Assembly: GCF_000820125.1 (NCBI RefSeq)
Contig: NZ_CDBY01000033.1
Span: 1-64,000, forward strand
Direction of reading: 5' to 3'
Length of the DNA: 64,000 bases
Source of the DNA: Aeromonas simiae
Lineage (GTDB): Bacteria > Pseudomonadota > Gammaproteobacteria > Enterobacterales > Aeromonadaceae
Within the stretch, counting starts at the first letter, position 1; every line of letters begins with the position of its first letter. The notes under the pieces are model-generated. The model did not search any database. It worked only from the letters and a program-made list of their open reading frames with translations, and was not told where the DNA came from. Position numbers and translations under genes: made by a program. Positions 30,502 to 38,877 of this stretch are shown here, piece after piece.

Positions 30502-30653
30502 AGGCGTAATCACTGTTCAATAGGCCCTATGCTAGCACTGCTCACTCCGGGCCAGCGGAAGCCCTCGGAGAAATGCAAAGCAAAAACGTTCGCCACAGGA
30601 GTGGTGGCGACATCGCCGGACGTCACTGTCTATTTTTTACACAGAAGACAGAT

Positions 30654-30680
30654 AAAAAGAACCGGCCATCATGGCCGGTC
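30654..30680 (-). terminator. terminator of glk
   Basis: ACCGGCCAT, one base, ATGGCCGGT (30661-30679). Read leftward it is followed by TCTTTTTATC, so it terminates glk, which ends 130 bases upstream on that strand. Confidence 0.8.
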
Positions 30681-30809
30681 AAACAGTTCAGGCTTGTCAG
30701 GTGACAACGCAACCCAATAGAGGTGATGCTCCGTTTCAGGCTCCTTCCCGATTCGATTCATCGTGGGTGCAGGGTCAGAATAACGCCAAGTTACTGAATT
30801 AGGACTGAA

Positions 30810-31781
30810 TCAGCCGATCAAATGGCCAAGGCTCTGGCGCAGGTAGGCGCCAGCCCCGAGCAAACCCGGCCCCTCATGGGTGATGAGGAACACCGGGATC
30901 GGGTGCAGATAGGACTTAAAGCGCCCCTTATCTTCAAACGCCACCCGAAAGCCGGAGGCCAGGAAGAACTCCTGGAAGCGCGGCACAATACCGCCAGCGA
31001 TATAGATGCCGCCAAAGGTGCCCATGTTGAGCGCCAGGTTACCGGCAAAACGGCCCATCAGCACACAAAAGAGGCTCAAGGTGCGTCGGCAATCGAGGCA
31101 GGAGCCTTCCAGCGCGCGCTCGGTGATGTCCTTGGGGGCCAGTGTCTCGGGCTCGCGGCCATCGGATTTCACCAGACCACGGTAGAGGTTGACCAACCCA
31201 GGGCCAGAGAGGAAACGCTCGGCCGAGACGTGGCCCAGCTCGCCGCGCATCACTTGCAGCACCGCGTCCTCTTCCTCGGTGTTGGCGGCAAAATCCACGT
31301 GCCCCCCTTCACCCGGCAGGCTGATCCACTGCCCCTGGGCCTGCAACAGGTGGGCCACACCGAGCCCGGTGCCCGCACCATAGATGGCGATCGGCTTGCC
31401 GGACAGCGGAGCCTCACCACCAATCTGGATGCGATCGCCCTCCCCCAGCATCGGAATGGCCATGGAGACGGCGGTAAAGTCATTGATCACATGCAGCTGC
31501 TCAAGCCCCAGATTCTGGCGAGTCTCTTCAATGGAGAACTCCCAGCTGTGGTTGGTCATGGCCACCCAATCCCCCTGGATCGGACAGGCAATCGCGATAC
31601 AGGCCTGGCGCACCGGCTCACTCACCTCGTCAAGGTAGTGACGGATCACCACTTCCAGGCTGGGATGCTCGGCACCGGCAAAGGTCTTGGCGTGGCTGAT
31701 GGCACCGGTGGCCAGCTCGCACAGGGCCAGACGGGCGTTCGTCCCCCCCACATCCCCCACCAGGGCATATTTCTGCTGCAT
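30810..31781 (-). CDS. glk: glucokinase
   Basis: ATP-dependent phosphorylation of free glucose to glucose-6-phosphate, cytoplasmic. 323 residues (E. coli Glk 321) of the non-ROK bacterial glucokinase family. N-terminal phosphate loop [13 protein letters not shown], catalytic region [15 protein letters not shown] (Asp), [13 protein letters not shown] and [10 protein letters not shown] with the sugar-binding Glu/His. AAGGAG lies six bases before the ATG. Divergent from hexR, whose product regulates sugar catabolism genes, with 347 bases between them. Confidence 0.96.
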   Translation of the reverse strand: MQQKYALVGDVGGTNARLALCELATGAISHAKTFAGAEHPSLEVVIRHYLDEVSEPVRQACIAIACPIQGDWVAMTNHSWEFSIEETRQNLGLEQLHVINDFTAVSMAIPMLGEGDRIQIGGEAPLSGKPIAIYGAGTGLGVAHLLQAQGQWISLPGEGGHVDFAANTEEEDAVLQVMRGELGHVSAERFLSGPGLVNLYRGLVKSDGREPETLAPKDITERALEGSCLDCRRTLSLFCVLMGRFAGNLALNMGTFGGIYIAGGIVPRFQEFFLASGFRVAFEDKGRFKSYLHPIPVFLITHEGPGLLGAGAYLRQSLGHLIG

Positions 31782-31928
31782 GAAAAACTCCTTCGTTACG
31801 TCGTGGCGAATGGCGGTTCCCGGACCACCACCTTGTTATTGGCGGCCATTCTACTCCTGTGATGGCGGGTTACGTCAAAGTAGCCTCAGCAAACGTGCAC
31901 TGGGTCACAATGTCGTTACTTTGCCACA

Positions 31929-31954
31929 TTTGTAACCCGATAACGGGTTTCAAA
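31929..31954. promoter_or_regulatory. palindrome in the glk-hexR intergenic region
   Basis: AACCCG-ATAA-CGGGTT, flanked by TTTG and CAAA, gives an 11-base inverted repeat with one mismatch. It lies about 150 bases from glk and 175 from hexR in the 347-base non-coding divergent region, so could be an operator for either. Factor unknown. Confidence 0.4.
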
Positions 31955-32096
31955 GGATGCCCACGTCACCTGAAAGAAATTATTAGACATCTGTCATACT
32001 TTACAGGGTCTATATTGGTGAGCATAACTGCTTGTCAGGTATCATCTTGATGCCTAACGGCCCCGTGCATGAGCAATAAAATCAGTGCGACGACAC

Positions 32097-32111
32097 TGAA
32101 GCTAAATTACA
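32097..32111. promoter_or_regulatory. candidate HexR box
   Basis: TGAAGCTAAATTACA matches the HexR consensus I recall (TGTAATTAAATTACA) at 12 of 15 positions, with a perfect right half. It lies 18 bases before the hexR start, suited to autoregulation and possibly to control of divergent glk. Confidence 0.45.
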
Positions 32112-32128
32112 AACCCCTGGTGGTGATG

Positions 32129-32983
32129 ATGAATACGCTAGAAAAAATTACCAAAAACTTGGAAAGTTTCAGTAAGTCGGAACGCAAGGTCGCGGAAGTG
32201 ATCCTGGCCGCGCCTCAGACGGCGATCCACTCCAGCATTGCGGCACTGGCCAAGATGGCCGATGTGAGTGAACCCACCGTCAACCGCTTCTGCCGTCGTC
32301 TCGACACCAAGGGGTTCCCCGATTTCAAACTGCACCTGGCCCAAAGCCTGGCCAACGGCACCCCCTACGTGAACCGCCACGTCGAGGCTGAAGATGGCCC
32401 CGATGCTTACACCGCCAAGATTTTCGAATCCACCATGGCCTGCCTCGATGCCGCCAAAAACAGCCTCGATACCTCCATCATCAATCGCTGTGTCGACATC
32501 CTGACCCAATCCAAGAAGATCAGCTTCTTTGGCCTGGGCGCCTCCTCTGCCGTCGCCCGCGATGCCCAGAACAAGTTCTTCCGCTTCAACATCCCCGTGG
32601 TCTGCTTCGATGACATCGTCATGATGCGCATGAGCTGCATCAACAGCAGCGAGGGGGATGTCGTGGTGCTCATCTCCCATACCGGCCGCACCAAGGCGCT
32701 GGTCGAGATCGCCGCCCTGGCCCGTGAGAATGACGCCACCGTCATCGGCATGACCTCCAAGGACTCCCCGCTGGCCCGTGAGTGCAATCTGGTGCTCTCC
32801 ATGGATGTCCCGGAAGACACCGACGTCTACATGCCGATGGCCTCGCGCATCGCCCAGCTGGCACTGATCGACGTGCTGGCCACCGGCTTTACCCTGCGCC
32901 GTGGCATGAAATTTCGGGAGAACCTGAAGAAGGTCAAGGAGGGGCTCCGCGAGTCCCGTTTTGACAACTCCACCGCCGGTTAA
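32129..32983 (+). CDS. hexR: HexR, RpiR-family regulator of central carbon metabolism
   Basis: 284 residues (E. coli HexR 289). N-terminal RpiR winged helix (about 1-75: MNTLEKITKNLESFSKSERKVAEVIL, VSEPTVNRFCRRLDTKGFPDFKLHLAQSLA split over two helices) and C-terminal SIS sugar-phosphate domain (about 120-260: ISFFGLGASSAVARDAQ, VVVLISHTGRTKALVE). HexR senses KDPG, an Entner-Doudoroff intermediate, and controls glycolytic and ED genes in gammaproteobacteria. Placement between glk and pykA fits. ATG 32129 aligns with E. coli; ATG 32126 and a longer frame from 32069 are less likely. Confidence 0.94.
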   Translation: MNTLEKITKNLESFSKSERKVAEVILAAPQTAIHSSIAALAKMADVSEPTVNRFCRRLDTKGFPDFKLHLAQSLANGTPYVNRHVEAEDGPDAYTAKIFESTMACLDAAKNSLDTSIINRCVDILTQSKKISFFGLGASSAVARDAQNKFFRFNIPVVCFDDIVMMRMSCINSSEGDVVVLISHTGRTKALVEIAALARENDATVIGMTSKDSPLARECNLVLSMDVPEDTDVYMPMASRIAQLALIDVLATGFTLRRGMKFRENLKKVKEGLRESRFDNSTAG

Positions 32984-32987
32984 ACAG

Positions 32988-33015
32988 GCAGGGGCAAATG
33001 CCCCTGCTCTTTTTT
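32988..33015 (+). terminator. terminator of hexR
   Basis: GCAGGGGC, AAAT loop, GCCCCTGC then TCTTTTTTG, four bases after the hexR stop. Confidence 0.92.
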
Positions 33016-33097
33016 GTGGCGGCCACGGCTCTGGTGTATGGTAAGGGCATTTCGCATCGGCACTCGTCCGCTTTCATCATTGCAATGGAGTCTTTTC

Positions 33098-34537
33098 ATG
33101 CCAAGACGCACTAAAATCGTGACCACGCTCGGCCCGGCCACCGACCGCGAGGGGATCCTCGAGGGGATTATCCTGGCCGGCGCTGACATGGTACGGATGA
33201 ACTTCTCTCACGGCACCGCCGACGATCATATCGTTCGCGCCGATCAGGTACGTGCGCTGGCCGCCAAGCATGGCCGCCATGTCGCCATCCTCGGCGATCT
33301 GCAAGGCCCCAAGATCCGCGTCTCCACCTTCAAAGATGGCAAGGTCTACCTCGCCATCGGCGACCAGTTCGTGCTCGATGCCGCCCTTGGCAAGGGAGAA
33401 GGCACTCAAGAGCAGGTCGGCATCGACTACAAGGAGCTGCCGAACGACGTCGAGCCGGGCGATATCCTGCTGCTCGACGATGGCCGTGTGCAGCTGAAAG
33501 TCGAGCGTGTCGAGAGCAGCCGCATCCATACCACCGTCACCGTGGCCGGCCCCCTCTCCAACAACAAGGGGATCAACAAAAAGGGCGGTGGCCTCTCCGC
33601 GCCGGCCCTGACCGACAAGGATAAGGAAGACATCAAGACCGCGGCCCGCATCGGCGTCGACTACCTGGCGGTCTCCTTCCCGCGCAGCGGCGATGACCTT
33701 CGCTATGCCCGCGAACTGGCCCGTGAAGCCGGCTGCGATGCCAAGATAGTGGCCAAGGTCGAGCGGGCCGAGACCGTTGCCACTGACGAGGCGATGGAAG
33801 ACATCATCCTCGGTGCCGACGCCGTCATGGTGGCCCGTGGCGATCTCGGGGTGGAAATCGGCGATCCTGAGCTGGTCGGCGTGCAAAAGAAGTTGATCCG
33901 TTTCTCCCGCCGCCTCAACCGCGTGGTCATCACCGCCACCCAGATGATGGAGTCGATGATCAACGCCCCGCTGCCGACCCGCGCCGAGGTAATGGACGTG
34001 GCCAACGCCGTGCTGGACGGCACCGATGCCGTGATGCTCTCGGCCGAGACCGCCGCCGGCAACTTCCCCATCGAGACCGTCACCGCCATGGCCGGTGTCT
34101 GCGTCGGTGCCGAGAAGCACCCGAGCATCAATGTCTCCAACCACCGCATGAACTACACCTTCACCTCGGTGGAAGAGACGGTTGCCATGTCGACCATGTA
34201 CGCCGCCAACCACCTGCAAGGGGTCAAGGCGATCGTGGCACTGACCGAATCCGGCACCACCCCGCTGCTGATGTCCCGCATCAGCTCGGGCCTGCCGATC
34301 TTTGCCCTCTCCCCCCACGCCCGCACCCTGGCTTGGACCAACCTCTACCGTGGCGTCACCCCAGTGATGTTTGACGGTGAAGAGAGCAAACCGGTCTACG
34401 AGGTGTGCCGCGACGCCCTGGCCGTGCTCAAGGCCAAGGGGCTGCTGCAAAGTGGCGACATGGTGCTGCTCACCCACGGTGACAAGATGGAAACCGTCGG
34501 CAGCACCAACACCTGCAAGGTGATGACGGTCGAGTAA
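33098..34537 (+). CDS. pykA: pyruvate kinase, PykA (type II)
   Basis: Transfers phosphate from PEP to ADP, giving pyruvate and ATP. 479 residues (E. coli PykA 480). Opening [18 protein letters not shown] is characteristic of the PykA rather than PykF isozyme. Active-site features: [10 protein letters not shown], the Lys region in [21 protein letters not shown] (Mg/PEP binding), and [11 protein letters not shown]; the C-terminal effector domain covers about 350-479. The start at 33098 has GGAG seven bases upstream. Terminators on both sides make it monocistronic. Confidence 0.97.
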   Translation: MPRRTKIVTTLGPATDREGILEGIILAGADMVRMNFSHGTADDHIVRADQVRALAAKHGRHVAILGDLQGPKIRVSTFKDGKVYLAIGDQFVLDAALGKGEGTQEQVGIDYKELPNDVEPGDILLLDDGRVQLKVERVESSRIHTTVTVAGPLSNNKGINKKGGGLSAPALTDKDKEDIKTAARIGVDYLAVSFPRSGDDLRYARELAREAGCDAKIVAKVERAETVATDEAMEDIILGADAVMVARGDLGVEIGDPELVGVQKKLIRFSRRLNRVVITATQMMESMINAPLPTRAEVMDVANAVLDGTDAVMLSAETAAGNFPIETVTAMAGVCVGAEKHPSINVSNHRMNYTFTSVEETVAMSTMYAANHLQGVKAIVALTESGTTPLLMSRISSGLPIFALSPHARTLAWTNLYRGVTPVMFDGEESKPVYEVCRDALAVLKAKGLLQSGDMVLLTHGDKMETVGSTNTCKVMTVE

Positions 34538-34551
34538 CCCCAGCCCAGACG

Positions 34552-34581
34552 AAAAGAGCGCCACGATGGCGCTCTTTTTTT
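34552..34581 (+). terminator. terminator of pykA
   Basis: AAAAGAGCGCC, ACGAT loop, GGCGCTCTTTTTTT; 15 bases after pykA. Confidence 0.95.
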
Positions 34582-34601
34582 GCCTGAGGGGGAAGGCAAA
34601 T

Positions 34602-34626
34602 AAAAAAGGGCGCCCGATGGGCGCCC
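34602..34626 (-). terminator. terminator of psrA-fadE
   Basis: GGGCGCCC, GAT, GGGCGCCC (34608-34626); read leftward it is followed by TTTTTTATTT, 24 bases after the fadE stop. Confidence 0.9.
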
Positions 34627-34649
34627 TCCTTGCTTTAGCGTGACCGGGA

Positions 34650-36974
34650 TCAGGCCGCGTCGCTCATGCCGTTGCCGGGCTGAATGTTCTCCAGCACGCC
34701 CGGCTCGAAGTGATCGACCTGGATCGCCTCGTAGCGCAGGGCATCGGCAGCGCGCAGCTGATCAGCCTCGTCCTGGCTCAGCACCCCCTTCTCGAGGGCC
34801 GCCGCCAACAACTCGGCAAACGGCAGCTTACGCGGCAGGCGCCCTTCCTTCTGGGCCTGGTAGATCTTCTTCTCATAGGGCTGCACCGCCACCATGGCCA
34901 GGAAGGCGCGCTCCATGAGGCCAACCGGATCCTGATCATCCTTGCCGACATAGCACAGGGCGGTGAGGCGTTCGCGCTGCTCGCCCGGCTTCATCATGGC
35001 GCTGCAGATGGCGTGGCAGCGATCGTCGCCCGGCATGCGGTAGCCGATACCAAACGGGAACACCACCCGCTTGAGCAGCATGCCCACCGCCTTGCTTGGG
35101 AAGTTCTGGAAGAAGCCGTCAAACGCCTTGCCAATCAGGTAGAGGTTGCGCTCCACCGCGTACTGGACGAACGGCAGATCGGCTACCACCCGCCCCTGAT
35201 CCTCGTAGTGCTTGAGGGTGGCAGAAGCCAGATAGAGGTGGCTCAGCACGTCGCCAAGACGGGCAGAGATCATCTCCTTGCGCTTGAGCTCGCCGCCCAG
35301 CATCAGCATGGAGATATCGGCGCACAGGGCCAGCCCCTTACTCATGCGGCCCAGCTGCTTGTAGTAGCGGGCAGTGGCGCCGCTAACCGGGGCCGAGTTG
35401 AACTGACCCAGGGTCAGCCCCTGGAACAGGGCGCCGAAGAAGTTGCCGGTACCAAAAGCGATGTGCTTCATCAGCAGGCCGTCAAACTTCTCGAGACCGC
35501 GCTCGAAGTCAGGATCGGCGGCCGCTTCCATCTCACCGAAGACATACGGGTGGCAGCGGGTCGCCCCTTGCCCGAAGATCATCAGGTTACGGGTCAGGAT
35601 GTTGGCCCCTTCTACCGTGATGGCGACCGGCACGCCCATATAGGCATACCCCGTGTAGTTCTTGGGCCCGAGCTGGATAGCACGACCGGCGTGGATATCC
35701 ATCGAGTCATCCATCACCTGACGGGCCATCTCGGTCATGTGGTACTTGGAGATCGCGGTGACAATGGCCGGCGCCTGACCAAGATCCAGTGAGCCGGCGG
35801 TCATGCGACGAGCTCCTTCCAGCTGGTAGGTCAAACCACCGATACGGGCCAGCGCCTCCTGAATGCCCTCGAACTTGCCGATGGACATGCCGAACTGCTT
35901 GCGCACATAGGCGTAAGCACTGGCGGTGCGGCTGGTCATGTGGCCACAGGCGGTGCCGAGCGCCGGCAACGAGATGCCGCGACCGGCGGAGAGGCACTCG
36001 ACCAGCATGCGCCAGCCACGGCCGGCGTAGTCGGGGCCACCGATGATCCAGTCGAGCGGGATGAACACATCCTTGCCGAAGGTCGGGCCGTTGAGGAAGG
36101 CCAGCCCCATCGGGAAGTGGCGATCGCCGACACGCACGCCGGGGTGGCTGGTCGGGATCAAGGCGCAGGTGATGCCGAGCTCCTCCTTGTCACCCAGCAA
36201 CTTCTCCGGATCATACAGCTTGAAAGCCAGACCCAGCACGGTGGCGCGCGGCGCCAGCGTGATGTAGCGCTTGTTCCAGTTCAGGCGGATGCCAAGCACC
36301 TCCTTGCCCTGGTATTCGCCCATGCAGACGACGCCCTTGTCGGGAATAGAGCCGGCATCGGAGCCCGCCTCGGGGCCGGTCAGGGCGAAGCAGGGGATCT
36401 CCTTGCCGTTGGCCAGACCCGGCAGCCAGTAATCCTTCTGGGCCTGGGTGCCGTAGTGCATCAGCAGCTCGCCCGGGCCAAGGGAGTTCGGCACCATCAC
36501 GGTCACGGCAACGCTCAGGCTCTTGGTGGCGATGCGGGTGACGATGGTGGAGTTGGCAATCGCCGAGAACTCGCGGCCACCATAGCTCTTGGGAATGATC
36601 AGGGAGAAGAACCCCTCTTGCTTGAGGTAATCCCACACCGCTTCCGGCAGCTCCTTGGCTTCGTTGACGATCTTGAAGTCGTCGACCATAGAGAGCAGGG
36701 TTTCGACCTGATTGTCGAGGAAGGCCTGCTCCTCGGCGCTCAGCTCAGCCTTGCCGTAGCCGTGCAGCTTCTTCCAGTCCGGTTTGCCGCGGAACAGTTC
36801 GCCGTCCCACCAGACCGAGCCAGCCTCCATGGCCTCCCGCTCGGTGGCCGAGAGGGGCGGCAGTATCTTCTTGAAGATGCCAAAGACAGGGCGGGTCACC
36901 AGCTTCTTGCGCACCGGGGCAACCCCCAGCACGACCGCGATGGCAAGGACCAGCAGGATAAGCAGTGTGGTCAT
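34650..36974 (-). CDS. fadE: acyl-CoA dehydrogenase FadE
   Basis: First dehydrogenation step of fatty-acid beta-oxidation, membrane-associated by an N-terminal hydrophobic helix (TTLLILLVLAIAVVLGVAPV). 774 residues (E. coli FadE 814). Acyl-CoA dehydrogenase core about 80-520 (CFALTGPEAGSDAGSIPD flavin/substrate motif, ITVEGANILTRNLMIFGQG) and the FadE-specific C-terminal DUF1974 domain (about 520-750). Ribosome site AAGGAA nine bases before the ATG. Downstream of the PsrA-like regulator by 49 bases in the same direction, suggesting a regulator-target operon. Confidence 0.96.
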   Translation of the reverse strand: MTTLLILLVLAIAVVLGVAPVRKKLVTRPVFGIFKKILPPLSATEREAMEAGSVWWDGELFRGKPDWKKLHGYGKAELSAEEQAFLDNQVETLLSMVDDFKIVNEAKELPEAVWDYLKQEGFFSLIIPKSYGGREFSAIANSTIVTRIATKSLSVAVTVMVPNSLGPGELLMHYGTQAQKDYWLPGLANGKEIPCFALTGPEAGSDAGSIPDKGVVCMGEYQGKEVLGIRLNWNKRYITLAPRATVLGLAFKLYDPEKLLGDKEELGITCALIPTSHPGVRVGDRHFPMGLAFLNGPTFGKDVFIPLDWIIGGPDYAGRGWRMLVECLSAGRGISLPALGTACGHMTSRTASAYAYVRKQFGMSIGKFEGIQEALARIGGLTYQLEGARRMTAGSLDLGQAPAIVTAISKYHMTEMARQVMDDSMDIHAGRAIQLGPKNYTGYAYMGVPVAITVEGANILTRNLMIFGQGATRCHPYVFGEMEAAADPDFERGLEKFDGLLMKHIAFGTGNFFGALFQGLTLGQFNSAPVSGATARYYKQLGRMSKGLALCADISMLMLGGELKRKEMISARLGDVLSHLYLASATLKHYEDQGRVVADLPFVQYAVERNLYLIGKAFDGFFQNFPSKAVGMLLKRVVFPFGIGYRMPGDDRCHAICSAMMKPGEQRERLTALCYVGKDDQDPVGLMERAFLAMVAVQPYEKKIYQAQKEGRLPRKLPFAELLAAALEKGVLSQDEADQLRAADALRYEAIQVDHFEPGVLENIQPGNGMSDAA

Positions 36975-37023
36975 AGGTCAGTTCCTTTTACGTTCACAGT
37001 TCCGTTGATGCTTGTTGTGGTTG

Positions 37024-37677
37024 TTAGCCGGCCAGCGAAAGCCGGGTCGGATTGACTGGCGCACCGACACCGGACGCCAGGTAGGGGATCACGTTACGCA
37101 CCAGCCCCTCGACATCGAGCTGCTGGCCAAAATCGGCCTGCGCGATATCGCGCAGGGCATCGGCCGACGCCATGGTGAACACGACGGTGCCGAGGGTGAA
37201 GTGCAAGCGCCAGAAGAGATCGGCCGGAGAGAGGGCCGGATTGGCCCGGGAGATGGCCTGGGTGATGTGACCGAGCACCTCACCATACTCGCTGGTGATA
37301 AAGCGGCGCAGGTGGCCCTGGCTATCGATATAGCCGCGACCCAACAGTTGCATGAACAGGGCCGGGCCGTTGCTGCGCACCTCAGTCAGGGACATCAGCG
37401 GCTCGACAAACGACTCAAATACCGCGAGCAGGGTGATCTCCTCTTGCTGCTGCAGGGCATCAAGCTGGGCATCCAGGCGCGGCATGAAGAGGCTGAGATA
37501 GCGATCCAGTACCGCCTGGATCAGCTCCTTTTTCGAGCCAAAGTGGTAGTTGACCGACGCCAGATTGACATCGGCCTCACCCGTGATGAGGCGCAGGGAG
37601 GTATCGGCGAAACCGCGCTCGGCGAAGAGCACTTCGGCGGCATCCAGAATACGGTTCTTGGTGTCGGTCTTGGTCAC
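37024..37677 (-). CDS. TetR-family regulator, PsrA-like (fatty-acid responsive)
   Basis: 217-residue TetR protein. HTH in the first 50 residues (RILDAAEVLFAERGFADTSLRLI, VNLASVNYHFGSKKELI) and an all-helical ligand domain resembling PsrA, the long-chain fatty-acid sensor of Pseudomonas, Shewanella and Vibrio relatives. The start is a GTG at 37677 with GAGGG eight bases upstream. It precedes fadE, and a palindrome of PsrA type (AAAC-N4-GTTT core) lies 13 bases upstream, pointing to autoregulated control of fadE. Identity with PsrA is inference. Confidence 0.75.
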   Translation of the reverse strand: MTKTDTKNRILDAAEVLFAERGFADTSLRLITGEADVNLASVNYHFGSKKELIQAVLDRYLSLFMPRLDAQLDALQQQEEITLLAVFESFVEPLMSLTEVRSNGPALFMQLLGRGYIDSQGHLRRFITSEYGEVLGHITQAISRANPALSPADLFWRLHFTLGTVVFTMASADALRDIAQADFGQQLDVEGLVRNVIPYLASGVGAPVNPTRLSLAG

Positions 37678-37689
37678 GAAAACGCCCTC

Positions 37690-37705
37690 TTAAACGAATG
37701 TTTAA
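37690..37705. promoter_or_regulatory. PsrA-type operator
   Basis: TTAAACGAATGTTTAA is a 16-base inverted repeat with perfect 6-base arms; its AAAC-N4-GTTT core fits the PsrA consensus. It lies just upstream of the TetR-family gene's GTG, where it could block the promoter. Confidence 0.6.
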
Positions 37706-37859
37706 AAAGTACGTTTCACCCCCAGCAATGTCAATAGCATGTTAATGAGATTACAAAACTGTTTTCAGGGTTTGTGATGTATGAAGTGAAATGTTTTTTT
37801 GAACTTTCGCCGCAGGGGGCAGTCTATATCTATGCCACTGCAATTAAGCATTAGTCTTT

Positions 37860-37893
37860 GCCCAACATTCCCTGTGTAAGTTGGGCATTTTTT
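37860..37893 (+). terminator. rightward terminator with no rightward gene before it
   Basis: GCCCAAC (37860-37866) and GTTGGGC (37880-37886) followed by ATTTTTTT. All annotated genes between 34.6 and 38.8 kb run leftward, so this strong rightward terminator may end a small RNA (see findings). Confidence 0.8.
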
Positions 37894-37910
37894 TGTCTGC
37901 AATTTGCCCT

Positions 37911-38783
37911 TCACCCCCTCTGCTCAAGCAGAAAGTCGCGCAGCGCCCGGTTGGCCCGCGACAGAGGATCTTCCCGCCGCCATGCCACACAGAGATCCAG
38001 ATGAATGGGCGGTGAAAAGGGCACCGCATAGAGATCGGCATCCTCCTCTATCGCCATGCGCAGCAAGGTCGTCACCGCAAACCCCTGGCGCACCACCGCC
38101 TTGTGCAGCGGAATAAGGTTGCTCTCAAAGGCGATGCGTGGGGTGATACCGGCCTCGGCGGCCAACTGCTCCATGTACTCCCTGTGATAAAAACCGTGAC
38201 GAAACAGGGCCAGCTCCTCGGCGAAGAACTCCGGCAAGCTGATGGTGCTGCGTCCGCGCCAGGGGTGATCCTCGCCCACCACGGCCACCATCTCCTCGCG
38301 CACCAGCCGCTCCCCCACCAGCTCGGCCGGCAGATCAGAGGCAATGAGAATGGCCAGATCGAGCTCCCCTTGCGCCATCCTGGCCAGCAGGGCCCGAGTC
38401 CCCGCCTCTTCCACCTGGATCCGCAGTCCCGGATAGCGATGCTTGAACGCCATCAAAATGGGGGGAAAAAAATAGGAGCCCAGCATAAAGGGAATGCCGA
38501 TGCGCACCTCGCCGCTGACTAAAGAGCGCAGCTCCGCCATCTCCTGCTCGGCCCGCTCGGCCTGCAACAACAGCCGCCGGGCATGGCCGAGCAGCACCTC
38601 ACCTTCCGCCGTGATACGTACCCGCCGCTCCTGGCGCTCGAACAACTTGAGCTCGAGTCGCTGCTCAAGCCTGGCAATCGCCATGCTGACCGCCGACTGG
38701 GCCACATGATGACGCCGGGCCGCGGCAGTAAAGGAGCCGGTCTCGGCCACGGCAACCAAATAAGCGAGCTGGCGCAGATCCAT
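37911..38783 (-). CDS. LysR-family regulator, probably of the divergent MFS gene
   Basis: 290-residue LysR protein. HTH about 1-60 (LRQLAYLVAVAETGSFTAAARR, QSAVSMAIARLEQRL); substrate domain from about 90 (GEVRIGIPFMLGSYFFPPI) of the CynR/BenM-like type. Divergent to an MFS transporter with 94 bases between the starts, containing a LysR-type inverted repeat. This pairing suggests that it controls the exporter. Inducer unknown. Confidence 0.86.
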   Translation of the reverse strand: MDLRQLAYLVAVAETGSFTAAARRHHVAQSAVSMAIARLEQRLELKLFERQERRVRITAEGEVLLGHARRLLLQAERAEQEMAELRSLVSGEVRIGIPFMLGSYFFPPILMAFKHRYPGLRIQVEEAGTRALLARMAQGELDLAILIASDLPAELVGERLVREEMVAVVGEDHPWRGRSTISLPEFFAEELALFRHGFYHREYMEQLAAEAGITPRIAFESNLIPLHKAVVRQGFAVTTLLRMAIEEDADLYAVPFSPPIHLDLCVAWRREDPLSRANRALRDFLLEQRG

Positions 38784-38806
38784 CTATCACCTCAAGTGAT
38801 GCATTT

Positions 38807-38826
38807 GATAATTTAAATATATTATC
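38807..38826. promoter_or_regulatory. candidate LysR operator
   Basis: GATAAT and ATTATC separated by eight bases, containing T-N11-A symmetry, in the AT-rich divergent spacer between the LysR gene and the MFS transporter. Confidence 0.45.
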
Positions 38827-38877
38827 TTTATGTATGGCCGCTCCACTACTCTCTCCCCATCACATGGGAGTGCCGTC

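Noticed and set aside
33077-34564. 495-codon open frame antisense to pykA
   Set aside because: Shadow of the pyruvate kinase gene; His/Gly-rich product without domains.
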